Part shown: one piece after another, positions 50,390 through 63,566 of the stretch
Layout: each line of letters begins with the position of its first letter
Position numbering within the stretch: position 1 is the stretch's first letter
NCBI RefSeq assembly: GCF_047496725.1
Contig: NC_132977.1
Location: forward strand, 1,707,001-1,771,000
Direction of reading: 5' to 3'
DNA length: 64,000 nucleotides
Origin: Anoplolepis gracilipes
Taxonomy: Eukaryota; Arthropoda; Insecta; Hymenoptera; Formicidae
Notes under the pieces: model-generated
What the model was told of the DNA's origin: nothing
Databases searched by the model: none
What the model saw: the letters and a program-made list of their open reading frames with translations, nothing else
Program-made: the position numbers and the translations under genes

Positions 50390-50423
50390 TGATTCTTAAT
50401 CGATGCGCTGATTCTTAATCGAT
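50390..50423. repeat. 15-bp direct repeat, period 19 bp
   Basis: TGATTCTTAATCGAT at 50390-50404 and 50409-50423. Each copy ends with TAATCGAT, so it could be a paired site for a homeodomain-type factor, or slippage. Confidence 0.7.
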
Positions 50424-53400
50424 TAGTTCATAAGGCGAAGCGCTTATTGCTCGTTACCAACACCGATGCGCGGCAACTATCTCTAACACTCGACGAGCGT
50501 TGCCGCGTATAATATTTATTCCCGAGTCCGTAAACGCGTTAAAAATCATGCTCTTCTCGAATGGCACTCATCACGGTAGAGAGAAACGATGATTACCTAC
50601 CAGCTTTTACATATTCATCGTGCTCGCAGCCGAAGCGTTCTGTTATCGACAAATACGTAAAAGCATGGCAGGCGCATTACGCCAACTGACTCAGTCGTCA
50701 TTGTATCTCGCGAAGACTAATCGCCGAGAGATAATCTGCGAGCGGCCTTTTCTATAGTCGGAGTCCTTTACTCTTTGCGAGTAGATATTGATGGATGAAT
50801 GTTGCTGACAAATAGAGATTGACGTGTTCATAGAGTTGTCGCGCATAATATAGATAAAATATAGATGTAAAATCGTCTTAGTTATCGATTCTTAGTTAAA
50901 AGTATTCTACGCGTCCTCTTTCTCTGAGTATTAAATTTTTATACATACATTGCGAGATAAAGCGGCGAATAAATTTATTAAAAACTTTATGCAGTTTATG
51001 TAAGAATAAATGGAATAATGTACGGCAAGCATGCGAGAATTTTTTTTATACAATTTACAAAGTTATATAATATTATAAAGCGCGTACAGAAATCAAGAAG
51101 AATTAACGAATTCAAAGAAGTAATAAATGGACAACGCTCATAAGTACATAAGGCAAACGTACAACCGTATCGCGTAGTGTGTCGAATTAAATATACAGGC
51201 AATAGACTGACTAGGCATCGATATAGGATCGCGTGAACGTGATTGCAAAAAAATAAAAAATAAAAAAACGCATAAAATAGACGGTTCTTCGAGAAGAAGT
51301 GAACTATTTTAAAGCGCCTGGAGCGGCTACGCGAGCGTGGAATCCGCGAAGGAACGTGCGACGAACGGGAAGGAACGAGCGGCGCTCGTCCGATATTTTT
51401 GACCGGTCGCAATCGGCGATTACGCAAGGTGAAGGTAGATAGATTAGGAGATGGTCGTAGCCGCGCAGTGTCGGAGGAGACCCAGTTCTCATCTATTAAT
51501 GCGCAATTACCGATGAACAATGTGATTACGGGCGCGTTTAAGTTGTTACGCGACGCTTACGCGAGCCGCCTCTCCTCCATCGGCGGCTCTTGCACTCGAT
51601 AATACCGCTTCCTCTTCTGTCTTTTTCCGTTTCTCTTTCTTTCCTCTAACTGCCGTCATTTCGCCATCGGCCAGTTGGTTTCACGGCCGGTGTGCGAAGA
51701 ATCGCGTTGCGTCTGCGCCGAGATCGAACGTCCACCGCGACGAAAATCAATGATCCTCTAATTTGATACGATAAACGACCGGACAGCGGTTTTAACAAAC
51801 GGTGACCGGTCCTCGCAAGGCCGATCGATCTTGTCGAGGAAGATGGATCGACTGCGCTCAGCAAATAACTCGACCGCATGCATTGTGCATTAGCGAAGGC
51901 GAGGTTCAAGGACGCTAGGACGTGGAGAACAGTCGTCGTCGTCGAGAGTTACGCCAAGCGTTTCGCCAAGTTCCGGTATCGATCGGTCGATGAGTCATCG
52001 AATGTATAATATAAGATGAAATAAGCGGGTGATCAGCGGGAGATGTGAGATATGAGAAGCAGTTAACTTCTCTTGGTCGACAGCTTTTATCGTCACGGAT
52101 AAGAGAAGGAAAAATGTCTGCTCGAGGAATTATACGTTGAATTAAATATCCTTTAGTAGTTTCGTAATAATTCTTATACTTTTGCACCCGGAAGCTAGTC
52201 AGCTCGTCGTTAATCGTTTTCGTCAATTTTGAGCGCGCAAAAAAACTGGACCGCGTGATGCCGTAATGCGCTCTCGACGGGCGCCACGGTCCAAGGATGC
52301 GCGCCATATGCGAGGCAAAGATACTTAATAATGCATTAAAAGAAGTTTTACTGGTCTCTGTCGGATCGAAGCAGGTATCCGTTTTCGTATTTCATCGAAG
52401 ACCGCTCGTATACATTATTACGACGGCGGAGAACTCGCAAAGTTTCTCGAATTATGTAACAGTACTCGCGTTATTATTAAAACGAATGCTAAACTTACCG
52501 CGGTGAGAACATTTCGTTGTGGCCGTTTAAGGCCGCTTTGCGGGCTGTCGCCTTTTTATGTACGCCGTTCCGTAATCTTAATCCTCGTCGCTCCGAATGA
52601 CTTTTATTGCGAGATGTAACGTAATTAGGGATCCCGCAAAATTATCTCGCTGCTTTCGACCCGGATAGCAGCGTGTCACGATACATCGTATATACAGCGA
52701 GAGCGGCCTGCCAACGTTGAACCGTTAAACAATAATAGTCCCTAGAAGCGAACGTTACATCGTCGAGCGTTCACACGGTCAATCCGCTCATAAATTTCGT
52801 ATTTATATTTTATTCGGGAAATAATATTTTTTTCGCTCATTCAATTGGAGAAAGGAAAACGATGCGAATTTTATGATGCTGCATCGTCGAGACACGTGAC
52901 ACGTGAGAAATATTTCCAAAAAATCCTGCGTGAGACGATTGTACCGCATCTCGATATTATTGATAAATTCAATTAAATTTCTTTAATCTCTCAATCTATA
53001 AAACGCTCGAATCCTCTCACGCCGTTTATTGAATTTATTCCGTATATCTGTGTGCACACTGTGTGCAGCATGTCGCTTACTTAACATGCTAAACGAAAGC
53101 AGCGTACGATGGATACCGCACAAATTGCTGTACTCGTAACAAATTCATTAATTAGAGACCATGACTCACGTCATCCTATCTATCAGCAACGCCTTTTATA
53201 GATGCTAGCGTGGCAGGTCTTTATATCGGACGGGACAAGGATAATGAGATGTTTCTCGTAACTTTTTTTTCGTAAATTGCAAACGACATGAGAATTATCT
53301 TAAAATGAGCACTTTGCGTATTGTACGATAAAAACAAAAACATTTATGTCAAAAAGTTTCTACTATATATATATCAGTAACGTATCACAAATTTTAAAAT

Positions 53401-53564
53401 CGATCAATAAAAAATATACTCATAAAGTATGAATTATTGAATTTTTATTTTATACATATATAACGACGAATTTATAAATAAATGGAAAATGTATCGAAAA
53501 ATTTCAGTTTTTCGATAAAACGAGAACAATTATTATAATTTTGAAACTTGTTCTTAAAATTACG

Positions 53565-53588
53565 AAAAAAAAAAAAAAAAAAAAAAAA
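53565..53588. repeat. Poly-A run, 24 nt
   Basis: Homopolymer in an AT-rich stretch. Confidence 0.85.
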
Positions 53589-55361
53589 TTGTCGCGCACA
53601 TGTTATGCAGGACATTGAGTTTTTTTATGCAATCAGCTATTGAATTATTATGTCCGAAATTAGGTTACAGACGGGAAATAAATTTTATGCCTCCCTCCTG
53701 ATTTTTAGTCGCAGCTATCACGAATGAGAAAGACAGCACATTCTGACGGCAGTGAATTATCGATGTTCGGGATGCTTCGTCCGAACGATTCGGGTCATCG
53801 AAAATTGTGGGGCTTAATTTTAACGACCCGTACGTCTTCCTGTGATCGAGTCTGTGCCACAGACACCGACAAGAAACTGCGTCTTCAATTACTGGAGTAA
53901 TTCAGAGCGTGATGGTAGCAACCACTCGCACGACCGCTTTCACCTTCAGATATTTTCGCCCACGTTGCAGAATAATTGGATTTTCCGCGACATAAAGAAG
54001 ACGGTGCCGCGGGATTTACCGCGTGCCAGTGCACGGTCCGGGTATGAAGCGGACGTAAAGACCCGAGTTAACAAGGAAATTCTAATCGCGCACGTGACAC
54101 GCGTGCACGACGCTCGCGCGAGCAATAATAATGCCGGCACGATTCTAGCCACGCATCTTATGAGGACGCCTTTCGGCGCCGACTTGTAGAACGAATCGGC
54201 GCAAATCTCAAGGACTGTGAGAAAGCCCAAGGGCGAAGCCGTGATTAAGTCGGAGAGAATGGGAAACGGGGAGAGTTCCGCGAACTGTAGACTGATAATA
54301 CTAGTTGGTCATTATTACATACGATATCTGATTTACGTAAAGCTCCTATTTCACAACACTTTGTATATCAAATATTTATCTATGTCTAAACTTATTCATT
54401 TATTCACATTCAATTAATTATAGTCTCTCTATTAAAAGGAACAAATTTATATAAATATCTTTTATATGAATATTAAACATTATGAAAGACAAAAATAATA
54501 AATATACTATCTGCAATAATAGATGTAATAACAAGTTTTACAAACTTTTTTAAAAAAGATAGAGATAAAAAAAACACGCTTTTTCAATTTTATAATTCAT
54601 ATTTTTTTTTAAACTTTTTATAAACTTTCGAAAAAGTGATGAGCATTTATATAAGTTAAAGATCGGCTACGACATCGAGTTGCGTTATATCTTTAATAAA
54701 ATGTCGACTCTTCATCACGAAGAAAGCATCGCGAGAGTCAAATGTGCGTCGGGTAGATTTCTCTAATTACAGGCCGAAATTAAGGTAATCTCGCGCTACG
54801 TATATTCCGTGCTTATGCAACACGAAACCGCGAACGTCGCGACTGAAATATAAAAGCCAGAAAGTGCAAGAATCAGAATCGGTGCGAACGCGCCAGCAGC
54901 GTTGCGGATAAATTAATTAGCGTAATTAGTAACTTAAAACCACGAGAAATTCTGAGGTTGTTTACTTTTAATTGTAGCTAATGACCGAGACCGTAATATA
55001 TAACTCTCGTGTGACGTATCCGAGACGCGTGTGTCATATCTATTATTTTTTATTCGGTACACCGCGTGTGAAACCGTCATTTTCCACCGGGCCTTTGGTC
55101 ATTACGGGAATCCGATCCGTTGCGGTCCCCGATCGTAGCTCGATGCTCGCGTCACAACCCTGCGGGAAAGAATTTAACTGGTAACTCTTGAGCACCTGAA
55201 AATCGCTCACCTGCCAGCTGCTGTCGGCCGCGAGAAATTTTGTGGCTGTCTGCCTTCCAGACGCTCTCACGGAAGCAACAAGTGGCTGCGGCATCCACGT
55301 GGATCATCTCTCGCTCTCGCTCTCGCTCGCCACGACGATTATCCGCGCGCGCACACACATA

Positions 55362-55364
<3 letters not shown>

Positions 55365-55398
<34 letters not shown>
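55365..55398. repeat. (AC)17 microsatellite
   Basis: 34 bp of AC alternation, a potential Z-DNA former, preceded by interrupted ACACAT and ACAA units. Confidence 0.92.
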
Positions 55399-55400
<2 letters not shown>

Positions 55401-58370
55401 ATGGATTTCATCTTTTAAAATTATTAATAAATTATTATTAATTATTCATAGAGAGAGAAATATCACCGGCTTATTACTAATTTGGCATCGCATGGTAATT
55501 AACACGACGACGGGATACAGCGCACGTCGCTCATTTCTCTGTCAGCAGCGGTCCAATAACCTTTCCATGCAAATAAATGTATATTCGCTGTAATTACGCG
55601 CGATTAATGAAATTTATCGATATCCTGTTCGGCCAGTCATGCTACCGATGAAAAAACCGACGTGCCGGGTCGACGTCGACGACCATTTCGGGACACGACC
55701 TGATTTAGAGCATGGCATTATTGTCGCACATCCATCACTGTCGACAGAATAAGTCGTTGATAAATTGCCGTTTAATCGCGACAGAATCTGACCGCGAGTC
55801 GACGCGCTACCGAAAAAAATCACATATCATCAATGTCAAGTTGATACGTAAAAGGCCTCGTTTTCCGGAGTTTTTGGTCGGTCGCGCTAGAAAAACACTG
55901 CTCCAGTTTAGCTCGCGGATCGTAAAACTTCGCAAACGACTGCGGTAAAGACACAACTACTACGAAGACGACGACAAGCGACCAGCGGCTCATCGCGGCG
56001 AGATAGGCAGAGGCAGGTACGTGGAGATTTTCGCGAAAAAAAGCGAGCGGTTGTTTAGAGGCCGCGGAAATAAATCAGCGCGGCGCTTCTGCGAGTACTT
56101 TCGCGTTGGCGAGTCGGACAGGTAGGACGAGAGGAAAGTACGAGCGCGACAAAACGGCGCGACGCCAAACAAGGTTTAATTGCCGGAGCATTGACATGCG
56201 TGCGGTTTGCCTCAACGCGCGAGCGTTCCTTTTGTCTTTGGTTTCGTGGAACTTCCGCGCACTTCTCGGATACTGCCTCGCTAGCTCGACGGGAAGCCGT
56301 GATTTGTTCGCCACGTTGTAAGATAAAATAATATGCTACAAACATTTACAGGCAAAAGAAAATAATTGCTATAGATAGGTGTTTTTCTGTGTAATTTTAA
56401 GAATGATATAATTCGAATAATGTATACAAGTTTGCAATAGAATTACAATTAATAAAAAATGCAATTTAATAAGACAGCAATTAGAGTTTTGTAATTCCTA
56501 TTTCAAAATTGCAAATATTATTAAAAAAAAATTTTTTTAATTTACTTTTCACATTTTTGTAATATAATCTGTGAGAAAATACCTGTACGGAAGATATTGA
56601 AGCAAATAAAAAATTCTATAAACTGTATATTACTTATTGCTGCAGGTAATGTAATACGGAACACAGTTACGTGAAACGCAGACACTTATCAGCTTTAAAA
56701 CGAGCAATTTCGGCGAACGTTCGTTTGTTAGTACCGCCGCCGAAGATTCAGGGATAACGCCACCCCCCGAGCCTTCGAAGGTAAAGATGCCGCGGATTAC
56801 GGGATTCCTAACTCCTCGCCGGTTGCCGCATAACGTTATATCTACCTTTAACCAAGGTCGATCGTGTCTCGACAATCGCCCGGTAAGATCGTGAGATCGG
56901 CCGGCTGATGTTGGTCGGAAAGTTCGCGCGATCATAAGCAGTCGGAGTAGTTCCACTTTTGATATACGTATTACAATACTTGGATTATTGGATACGTTGG
57001 CATTAAGCGCGTTTATCATTCGAGAATCGCGGATTACGATAATTCCACCGATACAGAAGTACCCTCGGGATTAAGTAAGGATGATTAATGTAATAACAGT
57101 GTAATTCTAATCGTGAGATTTACGACATGCCAATGAACGTAACCAATCACCTTTCGAACGGGATTCGGATTCTATAGAAATTTAGTAAATAATGTTATTA
57201 ATTTTCTAATTGTCGTGATGTATGTTAATCTAGTAAATTGCGAAAATATAAAAATGTATACTTTTTTTCTTACAATACGATAAGTAGCAATAAAATGTCA
57301 TAATTAATGTTTGAGCCAAAGAAAATACATATAAAGTGAGACAGTTTATTATTTTAACTATGAATGAGAGAAAGACAAACTCGATGAAGCGATAATCATT
57401 TGAATTGGATTGGAACAAGAAGCATCGAATACCTTTCCTGATTATATATCTCTATTATTATCGTTTAATTCTTTTTGCCTTTTCAAAGGCTCTGACGTAA
57501 CGTTGCAATAATCATTGAATCAATGGAATCGCATCTTTAGTAATCCTATATGAGTTTCTCATATGCACTTCTCTTAGATTTTAAAATTTTAAGATACTTT
57601 TATCTAACGATCGTGATTCTCTTAATAAGTTGTATAATAATAACAATTAATAATATTACGAAAACGGCAAGGAAATCAACTTTATCATCTCCATTATTCT
57701 CTTTTTTTTCGCGATTCTTTTCTATTATTTCTCTTTATTATAAAGACAAAAGTTAATTAGTGATTATCAGTAAAATAATATATCGATATACTTCGCGTGC
57801 GAGAATCTTGTTTGAAAAAAGAACATTAAATTGTGGTTGCATGTTTATCAAGTTATAAAAAAATATTCCACTACATAATATGAATCATAATGTGAAGTCG
57901 AATAGTAACGATGTCCATGTATTGCCAAGAGGCACGTGGCTATATACAAATTACAAGACATGAGATTAAGACACAGTTTACAGCTGTTTAATGATAATAA
58001 TCACAGAAAATTTCTCCTTACAGAATTTCTCCTTACCAAGCGATAATGATTGATTTTAGTCAGCGTGAAACGGGATGATAGAGTACGAAGGTCAGGGCTG
58101 TGTCGTTTACAATCGAGAGAGATCAGGCACTCGGAGCTCTCGCGAATTACGGATCCGTCGGCGATGATTCGAAGATTTTGATCGACGCGCGCGCGAACTT
58201 ACGAGCGAGTAGGATCGATTTATGGTCCAGCGACCGACAAGAAACAACGTCGCCCGGGGCGGGGTCGAATTGAAAAGCAACCGAGAGAGAGTTTCGGGAC
58301 GTGGGAAGCGCTTTCCTCTCTTTCTCGCGCGCGTACGAAGAAATACATCGCTGCCGCGAGAGCGTGTCAG

Positions 58371-58392
58371 TGAATAGTGAGTGAATAGTGAG
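58371..58392. repeat. Two tandem copies of TGAATAGTGAG
   Basis: Perfect 11-bp tandem duplication followed by TGAGTCACC. It contains TGAGTCA, an AP-1-type site, immediately downstream. Confidence 0.75.
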
Positions 58393-60967
58393 TGAGTCAC
58401 CTGTAGGAGTGGTGACTCGCCCCGCGATCGGCGTGATCGGCGGCTCACCGATCGTGTTCCGTTCGTTCCTATTGCGACCGGCGCGGCGGAACTCTCCTCG
58501 TGTCTTGTAATCGTCAAGACGGATGACGTTCCGACGTTTTACAAGACGGCCGCGGGTCCGTCGTTCCTCGCGGATGCCGACATTCACGTCAACGTCATCG
58601 ATGGCGTGCTCGGAATTGCATGGAAAGTCGGTCGGTGGATCGTACGAGTACATCGCATAGCGATACGTTTCGATAATTCCAAACAAATGCAACATTTAGA
58701 AAAACTAATATTTCAAAATAAAGTAAGATATAATATTCCAGAAGTCAAACAGTAGGAGAAAGGTCTTATTGTTAGAAAAAGATTCAATGAAAAACTATGA
58801 AATTTTAACTTTTTTCTCAGGTCTCATTCTTTATAAAACTCTACTCTAAGTAATACAAATATTTTTAGCTTCCAAGAAACTATTTTCATAGACGATACAA
58901 TGCGGAAAGCTAATCGAACAAATAAAAAAAAAAAAACCTTGGACGTGCAACAATATTACGTTTAGTTCGTATTTATGTATTTGCGTTTACAGTTGAGGAA
59001 GCGGCTGGCAGCCAACCTTTTCCTGGTTTCTGCTTTTTTATTTTTACCGCTCTACCGATCCCTTTTAGTACCGCACGACCTCGGCCGGCCTGCACCCGCT
59101 GCTGCCGGACGTCAAACGATCCTGCCGGGATCGCGTGACGGTAATGGCTCGCCTCGTAGACTAGTTAGCCGATCGGGGAAACGGAACGGGATGAGTCGTG
59201 TGAACCAATCCTTCGATTAAGCAAACGTTGTAGTGACATTTAACCGCGATATCTGTCTTTCAGCTGTTGCGAGACGATCGAGTCTACGATGAAACGACGT
59301 TAACGATGTACGCCAACCATTGCACCGCGCCATCCATCGATCGATTACATCGTTTCTTTCTAATCGAACGGAGAACGGCTGAATGTCACGAGAATTTTAT
59401 TGCTCACGCGTTACTAATACGAAAAACACGCTTGAAAAAGATACGCAGGAAAGACGGAGAGCGAGCCATTAAATATTTTGCGTGACGAGTTGTGCGTAGC
59501 GTGATGAGATCTACGAACCATGATATCACATTGTGTGTAATGAAATGCTAATTATAAACTTCCCATCGACCTAATAATGCTCATCCGTAACAACTATATT
59601 TGATTATAATTAATACTATGAAAAAAAGTTAGTTTCTAATCATCAGTTCGATAAACCTTAAGCAACCAACTCTTCTATACTCGCGTGTCGGAAAGTTACA
59701 CGTGGGCTACCTTTGAACCGCTAATTCAAATGTCAAAGAAGTCTTTTTATCTTTATATAATAATTTCGAATAAATTGTAAGAAAATTGTAAGAAGTTTGC
59801 ATTGAGATAAAAGCAAACGACTATGACTTTCGCTTTCCTTTGAATGCAATCCGATAATGACTATACAGATGAACAGCGCGGAATGCGATTAGCTTAAGAC
59901 TAACAACTTTCTTACAAAATTTCACGACACCATCTTTGGATTTACGTTAATGCGATCCTAAAATCTCTTTCCGTGTAGTCTCTATTACGCGGACAGAGTG
60001 TCGGAAAACTTAACGCACGTCGATTCCGAGCGGCAGATGTCGACAGGCGATGGCGGTGAGAAAAATTCGTTCTTCACGTGCAAAGACCGCGCGAATCGTG
60101 CGGTATAGAACGCGTTCTAGCGACGGTGTCGGTTAATTAACGCCGTTCGGCAGCATCGGCTAGCGCTGCTGTAACGGCCATATCGGCGAGATCGCGAGGC
60201 ACGATAGCGGTCACACCGTCCGCGAAGGATTCTTTTCTTTCTCGCCCTCGTCGTTTTTTTTTCTCTTACCTCGTTCATCCTCCCGTTTCTCGTTCGATCG
60301 CGGCGATCGGAAAGGCTTCGCAACGAACCGTGCATCGATAAATTTCGGAATTGGCGCCTCTGTCGACCCGGTCCACCTAATTAAGCGGTTTGCCCCGTAA
60401 TTATAGCCAATTAACGTCAAACTCGGTCGACAGCATCAGAACCTGGGGCTTCAAGATCGATATTACGTGCGCACCTACACGCGCGCAATCATCCATGTGA
60501 GTGTCTCAATCATTTTAATATTATTTTTATCGGGTCGATCATTTTCTCGCCAGCGGCGAGATTGCTCGTCATCTTCGAGATCGATCGAAACGCCATAATA
60601 TTGAGAACCGCCTCTCCAGCATGAAAAAATAATCGAGATAAAAGTGTAATTTACAATAATCATATATTCTTTTGCTACAAGTTCTTTAGGATTTTAATAT
60701 CAAAAAAATATAGACAAATAATCAAAATATAATTATAATTAATACAACTAATATTTTACAAAAAAAAAGACGCTATGATATTACAACTCTTATGTACAAC
60801 TCACTACATCGTGACATTTACTAAACTGTATACATCTCGTTCGCTTAATACGTCAATTATCGGAAGACTTATAAAGCAACCCCTTTAACGGAAGCAAATG
60901 ACCTGGAGCGATCGCACGTAATCAGGATGTGTGATCATCCATTCGTCCAAGGTATCGTGTAAGCTGT

Positions 60968-60996
60968 CACTCGAATGATCATTGATCATTCGAGTG
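60968..60996. repeat. 29-bp perfect palindrome with one central base
   Basis: CACTCGAATGATCA (60968-60981), central T, then its exact reverse complement (60983-60996). Not bounded by target-site duplications that I can see. Confidence 0.88.
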
Positions 60997-61827
60997 TTCC
61001 GCTGTCCGTGAGGCCCTTGATCCGGACTATAATAAATTGATTCTTTCGCTCTTATTTCTAAACAATAATCAAGCGCAGGCCTTCGGCCCTCGAGCGACGT
61101 ATCCTCATTCGGAGAACGGTCGGTGCGATTAAAAGTCTCGGCGCGCATGGCGTTTATCCGAGAGCGTTTTAATGATTGCGGAGACGGATTTCGTCGGTCG
61201 ACCGGGCGTTCTCTCGCACAGGCTGGCCTTAATATCACTCCTGACGACTCGGATTGTTACATAAGCAACGTGTACTCGCGCCCGACTTCGCGTATCGGCT
61301 CGTCTCTCTTCGGCGACGAGATAGGCGCGTTATACGGGTCGCAACTAGAGAAGAAGAGACGTGACCACGATGCATAGAGCGGCGACTGCGCGCGCGATCG
61401 TGAGTCAAGGGATCTGTGCGGAGAAAAAATCCCATTAATTGCTTCTATGGTGATAAATTTCCCCCTGGCGGTGCACGATTCCTCTCTGAGGCTGTGACCG
61501 CGCGTGCGCGTCCATGCTCCTCATCGGTGCGAAGAGCAGAGCTTCACGAGAGATCCCGCGCTCCTAAAGCCATATCTCCTGCTATGTTAATTTTCAGTTT
61601 AATAAGGTGTACCAGGAAGTGATACCCCGCCGTGGCGACGAGCTAGCGTCTAGCGTAGCGACCGAGTTGGCTCGCGTGCGCGGCGAATGCCAGGTGAAAA
61701 TGTCGCGGCAGGAGTGACATTTCAATTAATGTTTACTGCCTTCGCGTGGGAAGAAATATAGCGATCGCGATTATTCCACGATTCTCGCGACAAGTGTAAA
61801 AATCGAGATGGACGGAAACGTGAACGG

Positions 61828-61858
61828 AAATTTATCACGTTAATAACGTGATAAATTT
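61828..61858. repeat. 31-bp perfect palindrome with one central base
   Basis: AAATTTATCACGTTA (61828-61842), central A, then its exact reverse complement (61844-61858). It is the longest perfect inverted repeat I found and lies only 832 bp from the similar one at 60968. Confidence 0.88.
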
Positions 61859-61868
61859 GGAACATTTA

Positions 61869-61890
61869 CGTAGATCGTAGATCGTAGATC
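61869..61890. repeat. Tandem CGTAGAT repeat
   Basis: Three CGTAGAT units followed by a degenerate CATAGAT copy, just downstream of the 31-bp palindrome. Confidence 0.7.
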
Positions 61891-62987
61891 ATAGATGATC
61901 GAATTGTTAGAAAAAGAGAGAAAGTTTTCTCAGCGTTTTTTATTGTTATCCGTACATAACTACGATAGTTTATATTTTCTTTTTCGTAAAAGTTATATAA
62001 ACTTTTGCTCATGTAACATGTAAAAATGACAAATGTTAAAGCTGCCTTCTTTCTTTATAAATAATTATATTAATTATGATCGTGGCCATAAATATTTTGT
62101 TTCCATAAGCAATTGAGAAATGGAATGAAACAATTTCTTTCGCAACAAAGCAGAATAATAAATAATCGAGTGTAAAAAGAGTGTAGCTGAAGCAATCCAA
62201 GCGTTCGTTGCGCTTTTCTCGCAGATGCGCTCGTTCTCGCGCATGCCTTTCCTAGCGTCTAAACGACCGGCCAATGTCATTAATGACGTATTACCAGAGA
62301 AAACCTATAGTTATATCTTCTCGCAGCAAGCCGCGCGCGAGGTGTGGGTCCGCTCGTATTAATATAATAATCCTGCTTATGAATTACGAGCACAGCCCCT
62401 ACATAACTCGTCCAGTTACAAGTACCAGCGGCATTTCTCGTAATCAGTCGCGGGTTATGCATTGTACTCGGTGCTAAAATTTACCTCAAAGTCTTTTAAA
62501 GCGAAAATGCTTTGTGCCTTAATATATTGCTGTCAAACATTAAGATTCTTTCAAATGTTTTGTCCTTAATAAAAAAAATCACCTGTTATTAATTACGCGC
62601 GACGAAGAAGTAAATGACGGATTAAAAGATCGCGGCTGTAAGATCGGGATCGCCATGATTGTATGTAAAACGATATCAGTTTGATGTTACAATAACGCGA
62701 CAGGAGACGATTAACACCTTTCCGGAGATTTTTCTGGCGGAGCCAATCGGAGCGTGAGCATTTATCTTCTTTCGCGCCCGGCGACGTCGCGGGAAACGTC
62801 ATCGATGATCGGACCGCACGTTGAGTAAGATTAATGCTGAGACTAATTCAAACGGTCGCTTAATTATCTCGACGTGCCAACAGCCAATCTTACGCGTTCT
62901 CTTGCTCTTTCTTCTGTTCGATAAAACATTCTCGTAGACCGCGCGAATAAGCGAGTCCGGTCCAATTTCGGCAGAGAGCAATTACGA

Positions 62988-63018
62988 GCGTCGACGCGTC
63001 GACGCGTCGACGCGTCGC
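62988..63018. repeat. Palindromic octamer array, TCGACGCG x3
   Basis: Three tandem TCGACGCG units (62991-63014) plus TCGC. Positions 62988-63013 form a 26-bp sequence identical to its own reverse complement, so the array is both a direct and an inverted repeat. It is very CpG-dense. Confidence 0.85.
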
Positions 63019-63489
63019 TTCTCTTGTGCGGTTTTTATTTTTCTTTTCTTTTCACCTCCTCGCCCGCGTCTTATCGTTATTATCCCGGTCATCGACACAC
63101 TCGCCTCGATACTTTCGGTGTGTGACGCAACGCATACCATCGGACAAAATCCGGCGCACGAGAGAAAAGCGAAGCTTCTGCGTCTCGTTTTGCTTTTTCT
63201 TCCTCCCGAGGCGCTCTAACGCTCCCCGCGCGCGTCACGCTTCTCACGATCTCGATCGTGAGTTTCGTCCGAAAATGGTAAAGCGGGGCGGCCGTGGCCG
63301 CGGTGAGAGCCCCGCTCGTCGAAAAAAATCAATTAATCTCAATCTCGCAGCGGCCGCGCGCGCGCGAGAGGGTAATTTCCAATTTGTCGCGGCACCGAAA
63401 AGCGAAGAGCGCCAAAAGCGGAGAGAGGCTCGCGTACATGCCGTCGGCGTCAGGTGACAGAACAAAAAGAGAGAGACAGAGACAGAGAC

Positions 63490-63493
<4 letters not shown>

Positions 63494-63562
<69 letters not shown>
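63494..63562. repeat. (AG)n microsatellite, about 34 units
   Basis: 69 bp of uninterrupted AG repeat preceded by GACAGA units. It is the longest dinucleotide repeat of the purine/pyrimidine type in the window, and the Arg/Glu and Leu/Ser frames across it are artefacts. Confidence 0.93.

Positions 63563-63566
<4 letters not shown>

Larger units (their letters stand above)
44017..53564. other. Gene-free flank, mixed composition
   Basis: No exon, RNA gene or transposon recognised. CpG-rich blocks at about 45.4-45.8, 49.0-50.1 and 51.3-52.6 kb alternate with AT-rich stretches. The repeats seen are listed separately. Two overlapping-type CACGTG E-boxes lie at 52893-52898 and 52900-52905. Confidence 0.5.

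Noticed and set aside
58147..58695. 182-codon open frame on the - strand
   Set aside because: It lies in a CpG-rich block where stop codons are rare, another frame overlaps it, and no motif is present.
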